IMG/VR virus record: IMGVR_UViG_3300005526_000002
Span: 1-51,247 of that record
DNA length: 51,247 bases
Source of the DNA: a virus
Strand: one strand, 5' to 3'
This document shows, piece after piece, positions 1 through 6,474 of this stretch (within the stretch, counting starts at the first letter, position 1; every line of letters begins with the position of its first letter). A program made the translations under genes and the position numbers. A model generated the notes under the pieces. That model saw only the letters and a list, made by a program, of their open reading frames with translations, did not search any database and was not told the DNA's origin.

Positions 1-60
1 GCGTTACAAGTTGGCGGTTATTGGTCAACGGTTCTGGAACTTGCTTCGGAACGTGAAGCA
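1..60. repeat. Terminal redundancy, copy 1 (assembly overlap of a circular molecule)
   Basis: These 60 bases are identical to the last 60 bases of the window (51188-51247). A small gene reads through the join without interruption, so the redundancy most simply reflects a circular or circularly permuted molecule of 51187 bp that was cut at an arbitrary point. A genuine 60-bp physical terminal repeat cannot be excluded from sequence alone. Confidence 0.9.
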
Positions 61-120
61 ATTAATGCCATGCAAAAGCGGATTGAGCGAAACCCGCGCG
101 GTCGATATAGGATTGCGTAG
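1..120 (+). CDS. Small hypothetical protein, 3' part of origin-spanning gene
   Basis: This is the 3' part of a 44-residue gene that begins with ATG at 51173 and crosses the end of the contig. Codon 6 is at position 1 and the TAG stop is at 118-120. The product starts MFRLQALQVGGYWSTV and ends in a basic tail (RNPRGRYRIA), and it has no recognised domain. The 5' part has a strong ribosome site (GGGAGACAGGCAA). The next gene, at 141, has nearly the same leader (GGAGACAGGCAA), which suggests a duplicated expression signal. It is the first early gene after the control region. Confidence 0.65.
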   Translation, partial: ALQVGGYWSTVLELASEREAINAMQKRIERNPRGRYRIA

Positions 121-140
121 CAAAGTAAGGAGACAGGCAA

Positions 141-755
141 ATGAAACCCATGGAAACCTATGACGTATTGCGCGAAGCATTTAGCTTTTTTAATACGGAA
201 CTATTCAACAATCGGTTATCCGATTGCATCATCCTGCTGCATCGCAAACGCGGCGCGAATGGTTACTTTTGGGCGGATCAATTTGGCCGCAACGGTTCCA
301 AAAAGACCTTTCACGAAATAGCGCTAAACCCGGAACAAATTCGGGCACGCCAACCGCGTGACACATTCGGCACATTGGCGCATGAAATGGTGCACCAATT
401 ACAGCAAGAGCATGGCACGCCACCTAAAGGCGCGTACCATGACCGGCAATGGGCTGGCATGATGAAAGAGATCGGCCTGCAACCGGACGACGGCAACGGC
501 AAGGAAACCGGCCGCAAAGTGTCACACAAGATTGTTGAGAACGGCCGTTTTGATGTGACGTTCAAGAAGTTTGAAAAGAAATATAATCTTGAATTGTTCG
601 GCACCATACCGCAAGGCAAGAAGGAAAAAGGCAAAACTTCAAAGTTTAAGTTTGAATGCCCGGATTGCGGTCAAAACGCATGGGCCAAGGAATGCGCCGC
701 GTTGATCTGCGGCGAGTGTGGCGATACCCAAATGCAAAGGAGTGACAGTCAATGA
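141..755 (+). CDS. SprT-like zinc metalloprotease
   Basis: A 204-residue SprT/Spartan-type protein. The zinc-binding HExxH motif is HEMVH at residues 81-85, a likely third ligand is His100 (GAYHDRQW), and a C-terminal zinc ribbon has Cys173/176 and Cys190/193. Cellular SprT proteins cleave DNA-bound proteins. In a phage this could clear DNA-protein crosslinks or host DNA-binding proteins, but the target is unknown. The ATG is preceded by GGAGACAGGCAA. The gene overlaps the next by 4 bases (ATGA), suggesting coupled translation. The family call is firm; the role is inferred. Confidence 0.85.
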   Translation: MKPMETYDVLREAFSFFNTELFNNRLSDCIILLHRKRGANGYFWADQFGRNGSKKTFHEIALNPEQIRARQPRDTFGTLAHEMVHQLQQEHGTPPKGAYHDRQWAGMMKEIGLQPDDGNGKETGRKVSHKIVENGRFDVTFKKFEKKYNLELFGTIPQGKKEKGKTSKFKFECPDCGQNAWAKECAALICGECGDTQMQRSDSQ

Positions 756-886
756 TTAAACGTAGATGGGGATTTAGAAGCAAAAAACAACTGCCGTTAT
801 TCATGATTTGGGACGAAGAATGGATCAACGGTAAAGTAGTTTTTGCTTGGGTTATTTTTAATAGCCGGGACTGGATCGGATTGTAA
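752..886 (+). CDS. Small hypothetical protein (44 aa)
   Basis: Starts with an ATG overlapping the stop of the SprT-like gene (ATGA) and has AAGGAG upstream (736-741 region). The product, beginning MIKRRWGFRSKKQLPLF, is basic at the N-terminus, then rich in Trp and aliphatic residues (WDEEWINGKVVFAWVIF). There is no recognised family. The tight coupling and ribosome site support a real gene. Confidence 0.55.
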   Translation: MIKRRWGFRSKKQLPLFMIWDEEWINGKVVFAWVIFNSRDWIGL

Positions 887-897
887 CATTTCGTGAT

Positions 898-936
898 TTG
901 CATGGTACCGCGAAATGATTTTAGATAGCGTTATCG
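898..936 (+). promoter_or_regulatory. Control element: TTGCATGGTACCGC plus GATAGCGTTATC
   Basis: Contains TTGCATGGTACCGC (898-911), followed after 17 bases by TTAGAT, and then the near-palindrome GATAGCGTTATC (924-935), just upstream of the gene at 957. The same TTGCATGGTACCGC, again followed after 9 bases by an AGA-containing -10-like block, occurs at 50843. A related arrangement with TTGCGTGGTACC and AGCGTTATCG lies at 51124-51154. It reads as a repeated promoter/operator module. The -35/-10 assignment is tentative. Confidence 0.4.
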
Positions 937-956
937 GAAATGAAGGGACTAGGCAA

Positions 957-1085
957 ATGTTTACATATCTTCCTGCAAACCAAACTGCCGGTTATTCCGG
1001 TTTCGTGATTTATGGCTATTATCCGCAATGGAACAATTCCGTTTGGATGATACCGGGCACGTTCTTTCACGATTGGGACAACTGA
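957..1085 (+). CDS. Small hypothetical protein (42 aa)
   Basis: ATG preceded by GAAGGGACTAGGCAA, a leader closely similar to those at 51159-51172 and 127-140. The product starts MFTYLPANQTAGYSGFVIY, is rich in aromatic residues (Tyr, Trp, Phe), has no transmembrane segment and matches no family I know. The repeated leader supports expression together with the other early small genes. Confidence 0.55.
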   Translation: MFTYLPANQTAGYSGFVIYGYYPQWNNSVWMIPGTFFHDWDN

Positions 1086-1086
1086 C

Positions 1087-1209
1087 ATGACCAAAACTCA
1101 GCAACAAACCATTTCAGGTTTGTGTATGGTACCGCGAAAGCGCTACCGCGAACTAGAAAAAACATGCTTATTTGTTTTTCAGTACATAGTTAACATTTTG
1201 CACAGATAA
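1087..1209 (+). CDS. Possible small protein (40 aa) running into the first iteron
   Basis: An ATG immediately after the previous stop opens a 40-codon frame whose 3' half crosses the first GCATGC-type repeat (1157-1174). The product is basic (VPRKRYRELEK), then hydrophobic. There is no clear ribosome site apart from coupling with the upstream gene, so it may be fortuitous reading through control DNA. Weak call. Confidence 0.3.
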   Translation: MTKTQQQTISGLCMVPRKRYRELEKTCLFVFQYIVNILHR

Positions 1210-1368
1210 AATTTTTGCCTTAGATGCTACCTGTGTAAAATTTTTTGGCTTTAGTAAATTAAAAAGCATGCTTATTGCTACCCATAGATAAAAAGCATGC
1301 TTATTGTCTAGCGCTTGTGGCTTGTTAGAAACAAAAAAGCATGCTTATTGTCTGTTAGAGGGCATCAC
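1120..1368 (+). promoter_or_regulatory. Upstream part of putative origin: four iterons and a TTGTT-AGA-AACAA box
   Basis: This holds TTGTGTATGGTACCGC (1120-1135), two AT-rich direct repeats around TAAAATTTTTT (about 1205-1250), four copies of the AAAAAGCATGCTTATTG palindrome (1157, 1261, 1290, 1334), and a perfect inverted repeat TTGTTAGAAACAA just before the fourth copy (1323-1335). AT-rich DNA beside a clustered iteron array in front of a replication gene is the usual layout of a replication origin. No DnaA box was recognised. Confidence 0.5.
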
Positions 1369-3454
1369 TTGAATTTATCAGACCTAGCGCGGCAACTCTA
1401 CGCGACACATGGGTTACTGCCTGTGCCGGTCACCGGCAAGATACCGCTAGGCGGTCTTGGCTGGGATACGCTCCCGCTTGAACGGCGGCTGGAATTGATG
1501 CCACAGGCCACAGGGTTAGGTATTCAATTCGGATTGACTTTCCATCCCAAGTTAGGCCCGGTTGAAGCACGCGCCATTGACGCTGATATAGACGATATCC
1601 CCGAGCGCAACGCCTTCGCCGCTGGCGTGCCGTTTGCTAATCAATGGCGATGGGGACGAAGACCGGCGACCATTGTCTTTACCGAACCGGGCATCATCAA
1701 ACAGGAAAAGTTTGGCAAGCACGTCCAGCTATTAGGCGCAGGCAAGCAAGCGGTATGGTTCGGCGCATACCAGAACAAGTCACCGTTGCCGAGCGATCCC
1801 GTCGAATATTGGTATGAAGGACCGAGCATATTTGAGCAATTGCCGCCGGTCATCCCGGCAGCCGCGTTGCGGACGGCACTCGAAACCGCGACCGGTTGCC
1901 AAACAAAAAGCATGCTTATTGAGAGCGCGTTATCGTCCGACGATATCGCCATGCTCACGCCGGAAAATATTTCTTTTTTCCGCGATGAGATAAAAAGCAT
2001 GCTTATTGATATACAGCACAGCCCAACAGGATCAGGGCGCGGAAACAAACTGCACCATCTAGGTGTCAAGTATGGCGCGTTGATTAAAGCCAGCGGGACC
2101 GCGCCGACGCTCGCGGACGCGGCGCACATTTCGCCCGATTACGTCCCCTTTGAAATAAAAAAGCATGCTTATTTGGAAGATATCGGACGCATAGCCGAAG
2201 ACGCATTCATATCATTACCGGGCACGTTAGGCGCGGGAGACAAACGCGATTTCGCTCGCGGTGTCGGCGCATCGAAAGGCTACGGCCAAGTCATCACGCT
2301 TGAGAAACAAAAGCATGCTTTATTGATGCCAACCGGCCGCGCACATGCCGGGCAGACTGCGACCGATTTGCTCAAGTTGAACATGCCGCCAATGAGCTAT
2401 CTGGTGGACAGGTTCTTGCCTGATACTGGCTGCATCATACTGGCTGGCAAGCCCAAGGTAGGCAAAGGCTGGATCATCATGGACCTAGCCTTGCAAGTGA
2501 TCGAAGGCGGCGTATTTTGGGGGCAGCGTGCCCGGCAGGGCGGTGTTCTCATGTACATGATGGAAGACGGACCGCGCCGCATTACCGAACGCTTGCGCAT
2601 GATCCATCCCGGCGTATTCGGTGTTGAAGCCGCGCAGCTACGCTTCCGCTATTCCGCAGACGGACCATTCTATGTGGACAGCAACGGCACTGGTTCGTTG
2701 GTAACCGATATTGAAAAACATCTGGCGGATTTCAAGAATATTCGGCTGGTCGTGGTGGACGTGCTGCAACGTGTGCGTGGTACCGTGGAAAGAAGCGATA
2801 ACGCTTATCAGGTCGATTACAAGGTTGTCGCAGCGTTGCAGAAACTTGCCGTGCAGAATTCCGTTCTTATCTTGGTCGTTCACCATACCAAGAAAGGCAA
2901 GGTTGACGACGCCATAGACGGCATTAGCGGTTCGTTCGGTATCATAGGCGCAGCCGATGGTGCTATCATTGTTGGCAAGGAAGGCGAGGTTATGCGCGCC
3001 CAATCAACCATGCGCGATATTCCCGATTTTGAATTTGATCTGGTAAAAGAGGAAGGCAATCCAATGTGGAAACCCGCACAGGGCGCTATGGAAGCGCTTG
3101 GAACGAGCATGAAACCCAATGCGGTGTTGCATGCGCTGTTGGCAGCGGCATGCGAATTGAATACCGGTGACGTGGCTATCCGCGCCAAAATATCGGAAGC
3201 AACGACTGCGGTCTATCTAAGCCGCTTGGTCAAGTCAGGTCAAGCCACCAGAACCGCGCGCGGTTTCTACAAAGCCACCGGCATCCCGGCGCGCGACCGC
3301 ATTGAAGGCGTCAAGGACGTGATAAAAAGCATGCTTTTAACACCAGTCACGGACGAAATAGAAGCCAAATACGCACCGAAGGGCGCACCGGATGGCGCAA
3401 CGTTCATGGCTATGACCGACAAGGTGCTATCGGAAATAAAAGCATGCTTTATTG
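1157..3454 (+). repeat. Ten iteron-like palindromes, consensus AAAAAGCATGCTTATTG
   Basis: Copies begin near 1157 (variant AACATGCTT), 1261, 1290, 1334, 1905, 1992, 2158, 2309, 3324 and 3438, all in the same orientation. Nine retain the perfect palindrome AAGCATGCTT. They are usually preceded by GATA or GAAA(C/T) and followed by TTATTG or TTTATTG. Copies from 1905 on lie inside the primase-helicase gene in all three codon phases, encoding KSMLI, KKHAY or KACFI. I found none elsewhere in the genome. Conservation of DNA rather than protein implies a DNA-level role, most simply initiator-binding iterons. Confidence 0.85.
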
Positions 3455-3600
3455 GCGAAAAAAAAGCATTGGACGCCTTGAAATCTCGCGGGCTTGTGGT
3501 ATATAATAGCGATACCGCTTGGTTGATTGGTTCGGAATGGCAAACGAAACATCAAACCCAATATGCAAACCCGTTCGCAATGAGGATGCCATGGCAATGA
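1369..3600 (+). CDS. Primase-helicase: Prim-Pol domain fused to RepA-like AAA ATPase
   Basis: A 743-residue replication protein. The N-terminal Prim-Pol-like domain has LLPVPVTGKIPL and the acidic pair in AIDADID (about residues 69-75). A RecA/RepA-type hexameric helicase ATPase domain follows, with Walker A AGKPKVGKG (about 359-367), Walker B in RLVVVDVL and a sensor-like LVVHHTK. This pairing is typical of self-priming plasmid and phage replicators. I chose TTG at 1369 because AGAGGG lies six bases upstream. A TTG at 1315 extends the frame but has no ribosome site. Oddly, six iterons interrupt the coding sequence and add peptides such as KSMLI. Confidence 0.85.
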   Translation: MNLSDLARQLYATHGLLPVPVTGKIPLGGLGWDTLPLERRLELMPQATGLGIQFGLTFHPKLGPVEARAIDADIDDIPERNAFAAGVPFANQWRWGRRPATIVFTEPGIIKQEKFGKHVQLLGAGKQAVWFGAYQNKSPLPSDPVEYWYEGPSIFEQLPPVIPAAALRTALETATGCQTKSMLIESALSSDDIAMLTPENISFFRDEIKSMLIDIQHSPTGSGRGNKLHHLGVKYGALIKASGTAPTLADAAHISPDYVPFEIKKHAYLEDIGRIAEDAFISLPGTLGAGDKRDFARGVGASKGYGQVITLEKQKHALLMPTGRAHAGQTATDLLKLNMPPMSYLVDRFLPDTGCIILAGKPKVGKGWIIMDLALQVIEGGVFWGQRARQGGVLMYMMEDGPRRITERLRMIHPGVFGVEAAQLRFRYSADGPFYVDSNGTGSLVTDIEKHLADFKNIRLVVVDVLQRVRGTVERSDNAYQVDYKVVAALQKLAVQNSVLILVVHHTKKGKVDDAIDGISGSFGIIGAADGAIIVGKEGEVMRAQSTMRDIPDFEFDLVKEEGNPMWKPAQGAMEALGTSMKPNAVLHALLAAACELNTGDVAIRAKISEATTAVYLSRLVKSGQATRTARGFYKATGIPARDRIEGVKDVIKSMLLTPVTDEIEAKYAPKGAPDGATFMAMTDKVLSEIKACFIGEKKALDALKSRGLVVYNSDTAWLIGSEWQTKHQTQYANPFAMRMPWQ

Positions 3601-3656
3601 AAGTCGAAAACTTGACCGCAGCCGCCCTCAAGAACAGCGAGGCCGACCATGATTGA
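3591..3656 (+). CDS. Possible 21-aa leader peptide
   Basis: A short frame starting at ATG 3591, inside the end of the primase-helicase gene, and ending at 3656, just after the ATG (3649) of the following Lar-like gene. The product starts MAMKVENLTAAALKN. It might couple translation between the two genes, or be fortuitous. Confidence 0.25.
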   Translation: MAMKVENLTAAALKNSEADHD

Positions 3657-4015
3657 GCGCATTTCCACTGACACCGCGCTGCTCCCCCTGTCCGTTCTGC
3701 GGTTCGACCAATGTCGATCCTGAAGGGTGGATGTCGGTTAATCAGGATGGAACACAGAAAAAGACCGGCCCCGCTTGCGACGAATGCGGCGGATCTACAG
3801 AAAATGTCGAGCGCTGGAATACCCGCATCAGTGGTGTTGCCCAAGAGGCGGGCCGTGTAGCGGAACTGGAAGCGGCATTGCGGGCGCTTGTCGATCAAGT
3901 CAACGACTATGAGCGCGTCAACAATCTTGCGCCAAATCCCGGTCGAACAGAGTGCTGGGACACGGTAGCCAACGCCAAACGCATACTCTCCAGAATATGG
4001 ATGGACAGCCTATGA
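3649..4015 (+). pseudogene. Lar-like restriction alleviation protein, apparent +1 frameshift
   Basis: From residue 11 of the frame opening at TTG 3653, the product has the Lar signature PCPFCG, a second C-x2-C (CDEC) and ERWNTR. Lar proteins modulate type I restriction in favour of incoming phage DNA. The natural start appears to be ATG 3649 in another frame (MIERISTDTALLP), which would join PCPFCG perfectly if the C5 run near 3683-3690 had one C fewer. The gene therefore looks frameshifted: a real mutation, a slippage site or a sequencing error. The alternative is an intact gene from the TTG. The stop overlaps the next ATG (ATGA). Confidence 0.6.
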
Positions 4016-4338
4016 CCGCGCCTCAGAGCAGTTCCAGTGGCACCGAGCGATCCGCCTTCATCAAGGCATATTCGCACCTTGATCTAGCCGAAGTTCCCGA
4101 CGCTTGGGGCCGTCCCATGTACTATCACTCGCACGTCCAAGCCCTTTGGGACGGTTGGTTTGCGCGGGCCACCCTCCACGATGTTGCCCGAACACCAAGC
4201 CGGGGAGAGTTGCACGACGTAATTGCTGCGGCTTTAGAGCAAGATGGATTGACTTATACAGGCGTCAAGCGGGCTGCGGAAGCGGTGCAAAGGCTATTCA
4301 CTGGTGTTGCCCAACATGCATTGGCTCGGCGACCGTGA
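4012..4338 (+). CDS. Hypothetical protein (108 aa)
   Basis: ATG overlaps the stop of the Lar-like gene (ATGA). The product starts MTAPQSSSSGTERSAF and has a central block (GRPMYYHSHVQALWDGWFARA) resembling the short HxxLWDGW-type phage proteins that accompany Lar-like genes. There is no catalytic motif. It is part of a run of small early ORFan genes between the primase-helicase and the helicase. Confidence 0.6.
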   Translation: MTAPQSSSSGTERSAFIKAYSHLDLAEVPDAWGRPMYYHSHVQALWDGWFARATLHDVARTPSRGELHDVIAAALEQDGLTYTGVKRAAEAVQRLFTGVAQHALARRP

Positions 4339-4609
4339 TGGTGTCGATATCACGCGACATGCGACTGACGTGAAGGGCTGCGTGATGTACTTCGAGCGGC
4401 AAAGCGATTGTTTGGAATTCATGCGTTGGGTGGCGGCACTCGCGGTGTCATCGACCCACCAATCAGCCCCGGTCCAACGCGCGCCTCATCCTTCCGATGA
4501 GCGTCTGCCAAGCGGTGACGCCGCAGGAGCCGGGGCTGATACCTTGGCGATGCCATCGCCAACTCACAATAGCGCGTTCACGGTGAGGCAAGGAGAGACA
4601 AATGACTGA
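4316..4609 (+). CDS. Hypothetical protein (97 aa)
   Basis: I place the start at ATG 4316, overlapping the preceding gene by 23 bases; a GTG at 4304 is the alternative. The N-terminal half (MHWLGDRDGVDITRHATD, then a CLEFMRW segment) appears folded. The C-terminal half is rich in Ser, Pro and Ala and probably disordered. No family recognised. Confidence 0.5.
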   Translation: MHWLGDRDGVDITRHATDVKGCVMYFERQSDCLEFMRWVAALAVSSTHQSAPVQRAPHPSDERLPSGDAAGAGADTLAMPSPTHNSAFTVRQGETND

Positions 4610-4703
4610 CGTTCAGGGATGGATCATCATAGCCCAATTGGCGACACTGATCGTCGTTGTCGCGCAAGGGCTACACGGTTCAGCGGTAAGGCAAGGATAC
4701 TAA
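4602..4703 (+). CDS. Small single-pass membrane protein (33 aa)
   Basis: Starts 8 bases before the previous stop and has GGAGAGAC directly upstream. The product is one hydrophobic helix (GWIIIAQLATLIVVVAQGL) with a short polar tail. Size and topology suit a membrane micro-protein, but there is nothing to assign a role. Confidence 0.5.
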   Translation: MTDVQGWIIIAQLATLIVVVAQGLHGSAVRQGY

Positions 4704-4705
4704 GG

Positions 4706-4843
4706 ATGCAAATAACGATAGGACTCGAGTTTAGGTTTTGCTGCTTCCCGCTACGGGAATGGGGCAATTGGATTTGGGATGTCAAAGATGGTTGTATCGG
4801 CCCGATGCGCTTTCGCTTAAGACGCATCACGGTTCCACGGTAA
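4706..4843 (+). CDS. Small hypothetical protein (45 aa)
   Basis: The ATG lies two bases after the previous stop with AAGGATACTAAGG upstream. The product, MQITIGLEFRFCCFPL then GNWIWDV, is Trp/Phe-rich with an Arg-rich end. It has no known domain and continues the early small-gene string. Confidence 0.45.
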   Translation: MQITIGLEFRFCCFPLREWGNWIWDVKDGCIGPMRFRLRRITVPR

Positions 4844-4869
4844 TCAGTAGATAGGCAAGGAAACCACCC

Positions 4870-5100
4870 ATGATTGACCTCACCGAATTGGAGCGGTTGA
4901 AGCTGAATTTTAGGGATGTCGTTCGCACCAAACGCAGGACCAACGAGCGACTGAGAGCGGCAATCATCGCGCTAAATGAAATTGTCGTGGTCGATACCGT
5001 CGTAAGCGACGGCGGCAAGATGCACGATCACGGAGCCAGCGCAGAAATTGCAATGAGGGCACTGCGCGCTGTCGTGGGAACACCGGGGAAGCCTCTATGA
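4870..5100 (+). CDS. Hypothetical protein (76 aa)
   Basis: ATG preceded by AGGCAAGGAAACCACCC. The N-terminal half is predicted helical and strongly charged (ELERLKLNFRDVVRTKRRTNERL). The C-terminal half contains DGGKMHDHG. It overlaps the next ATG (ATGA). No family recognised. Confidence 0.5.
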   Translation: MIDLTELERLKLNFRDVVRTKRRTNERLRAAIIALNEIVVVDTVVSDGGKMHDHGASAEIAMRALRAVVGTPGKPL

Positions 5101-5210
5101 CTATGCCGGCATCTGAGACCCTGGAGCGAGACGCGCAGAAGGCAATGTCGGGTATCTTCGTTGGCTTAAATGGCTGCATGAAGATCGTTGCGTCGCACAA
5201 GCGATCTTGA
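5097..5210 (+). CDS. Small hypothetical protein (37 aa)
   Basis: Coupled to the preceding gene by an ATGA overlap. The product starts MTMPASETLERDAQKAM and ends in a basic tail. It is too short to classify; only the coupling supports it. Confidence 0.4.
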   Translation: MTMPASETLERDAQKAMSGIFVGLNGCMKIVASHKRS

Positions 5211-5220
5211 CCGACAATGA

Positions 5221-5502
5221 ATGGATACCTCTGACGTGTCTCACTTTTGGAAAATCCACATTAGGTTTCGCGCGGCCAAATATTTGCTTGAGGCAGGAAT
5301 TTGGGTGATGCCGAAATGCAAATATAAGAATGAATTGGTCGTGGCGATGCAACAACTGCACGGCAAGTTATTGGGCATCCGGAAGAACGACGGCATAAAA
5401 GCCCTTATTCAGCGCGTGAGGCTGGCACATGATGCCGGTGCCGGATTTCATCTATCAGAGGAAGAGATGACGGCGCTGCTTGATGCAGCTAGCCAACCCT
5501 GA
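5221..5502 (+). CDS. Hypothetical protein (93 aa)
   Basis: Starts MDTSDVSHFWKIHIRFRAAKYL. It contains a basic central segment (KLLGIRKNDGIKALIQRVR) and an acidic amphipathic C-terminus (HLSEEEMTALLDAA). No clear ribosome site precedes ATG 5221. No family recognised; length and composition favour a real early phage gene. Confidence 0.5.
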   Translation: MDTSDVSHFWKIHIRFRAAKYLLEAGIWVMPKCKYKNELVVAMQQLHGKLLGIRKNDGIKALIQRVRLAHDAGAGFHLSEEEMTALLDAASQP

Positions 5503-5524
5503 CCGAACATCGAGGGACTGAGGC

Positions 5525-5632
5525 ATGAAGACAATGATTATCGTTACGCTCTTCGTCTCTGCGTTGTGGGGCGGTGTCTATGTCGGCCGCAACTGCATCG
5601 TGCAGACGACGGCAACGTGCAGATTACCATGA
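5525..5632 (+). CDS. Small membrane or secreted protein (35 aa)
   Basis: One N-terminal hydrophobic segment (MKTMIIVTLFVSALWGGVY) followed by a short Cys-containing tail. It resembles an uncleaved signal anchor. The stop overlaps an ATG of the next frame. Function unknown. Confidence 0.45.
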   Translation: MKTMIIVTLFVSALWGGVYVGRNCIVQTTATCRLP

Positions 5633-5652
5633 GAGCCACACTGGAGGATAAA

Positions 5653-5946
5653 ATGGAGAAGCCGTTAAGGGAAGTTGTCGGGGAATTGCGGGCTCTGTTG
5701 GCCTGTCCGCAGGTTGGCGCTCTGCCGTGGAAGTATGGCGAAGGACGCATAGAGGGCCGCATCAGCAAGGAATGGCCGATCGACAACAAGATGCTGGCCC
5801 GCGCCGCTGTCAACGCGCTGCCGAGGCTTCTGGCAGCCGTGGAGCCCTATCTGGCCGAAGAGGACCGTAAGCACCGCGCCGAGGAAGATCGCATCTTGAA
5901 GGAAGCCGACGCCATCCGGCGCAAGCGGCTAAGGTGCCAGTGGTGA
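5653..5946 (+). CDS. Hypothetical protein (97 aa), charged C-terminal helix
   Basis: I chose ATG 5653 because GGAGG lies five bases upstream; ATG 5629, which overlaps the previous stop, would add 8 residues. The middle (GALPWKYGEGRIEGRISK) is Gly/Trp-rich. The C-terminus (EEDRKHRAEEDRILKEADAI) is a charged helix, possibly a coiled coil. Function unknown. Confidence 0.55.
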   Translation: MEKPLREVVGELRALLACPQVGALPWKYGEGRIEGRISKEWPIDNKMLARAAVNALPRLLAAVEPYLAEEDRKHRAEEDRILKEADAIRRKRLRCQW

Positions 5947-6025
5947 AGGTCACCCGCGCCCTGAAAATTGCCTGTGCGTCAGGCTTAAGCCGTCCTAAGC
6001 GATGACCACAGGAAAGCGAAACACC

Positions 6026-6106
6026 ATGAACGTATCAACCATATTTGCAATTGCTATCCCGTCAGCTATTTTAATCGTTGGATTATTCTTATTGGTGGTG
6101 CGATGA
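6026..6106 (+). CDS. Single-pass membrane micro-protein (26 aa)
   Basis: Almost entirely one transmembrane helix (IFAIAIPSAILIVGLFLLVV) ending in Arg. An in-frame ATG at 6002 would lengthen it to 34 residues. Its stop overlaps the ATG of the next membrane-protein gene (ATGA), so the two are probably co-translated. Partner or toxin-like roles are possible but unsupported. Confidence 0.5.
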   Translation: MNVSTIFAIAIPSAILIVGLFLLVVR

Positions 6107-6411
6107 TTAGAAACCCAATTGCCACAACATTAAGTATTATTGGACTTGTAGTGTTGCTGTTCACTTTCGTTTCGTATCGCGCTGTCAATTCAAAGGAGGA
6201 TGAAGTAAAAGCAGACGCCTTTATAAAATACGGTCTTGCTCGTATCGACGTACCCAAGCCAATTGAAGTAGAACGTGTTGTACTCGTCATACCTCCTGAA
6301 ACTGTTCCGGTGCCAGTACCAAAACCTGTGATGAAGAAAGCCGAAAGTAACGTTTGCACCCGACATGGAATGCGCAAGGTAACTTATGGCAGACGGTGGA
6401 AGTGTAGATAA
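6103..6411 (+). CDS. Membrane-anchored hypothetical protein (102 aa)
   Basis: N-terminal transmembrane segment (TLSIIGLVVLLFTFVSYRA), a Pro/Val-rich linker (PPETVPVPVPKPV) and a C-terminal cysteine module (VCTRHGMRKVTYGRRWKC). I recall similar Cys-RHGMRK tails in small hypothetical proteins of rhizobial phages and prophages, a weak host hint. Topology suggests an inner-membrane anchor with an external tail. Its stop overlaps the GATAACGCTATC element. Confidence 0.6.
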   Translation: MIRNPIATTLSIIGLVVLLFTFVSYRAVNSKEDEVKADAFIKYGLARIDVPKPIEVERVVLVIPPETVPVPVPKPVMKKAESNVCTRHGMRKVTYGRRWKCR

Positions 6412-6474
6412 CGCTATCGCAAATATCAAGTCACAAAATCGTGATTTGATTTTTCGTATACGATATCGTAAAGT
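6407..6474 (+). promoter_or_regulatory. Operator-like palindromes upstream of the helicase
   Basis: In 68 bases there are GATAACGCTATC (6407-6418), an inverted repeat TCAAGTCAC/GTGATTTGA (8 of 9 pairs, about 6427-6450), CGTATACG and ACGATATCGT. The first is also found at 51072-51083 and, as its reverse complement, at 924-935, each time just upstream of early genes. This dense set of dyads in the only gap before the helicase suggests binding sites for a phage regulator. Confidence 0.45.

Noticed and set aside
1157-1350. CRISPR array
   Set aside because: Repeats are short palindromes at irregular spacing (29 to over 1000 bases) and lie in coding sequence; no regular spacers or cas genes.
1157-3454. 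DnaA box cluster
   Set aside because: Repeats do not match TTATCCACA; no such boxes were recognised near the putative origin.
4104-4373. 89-codon plus-strand frame
   Set aside because: Out-of-frame reading of the 4012-4338 gene, which has an ATGA-coupled start.
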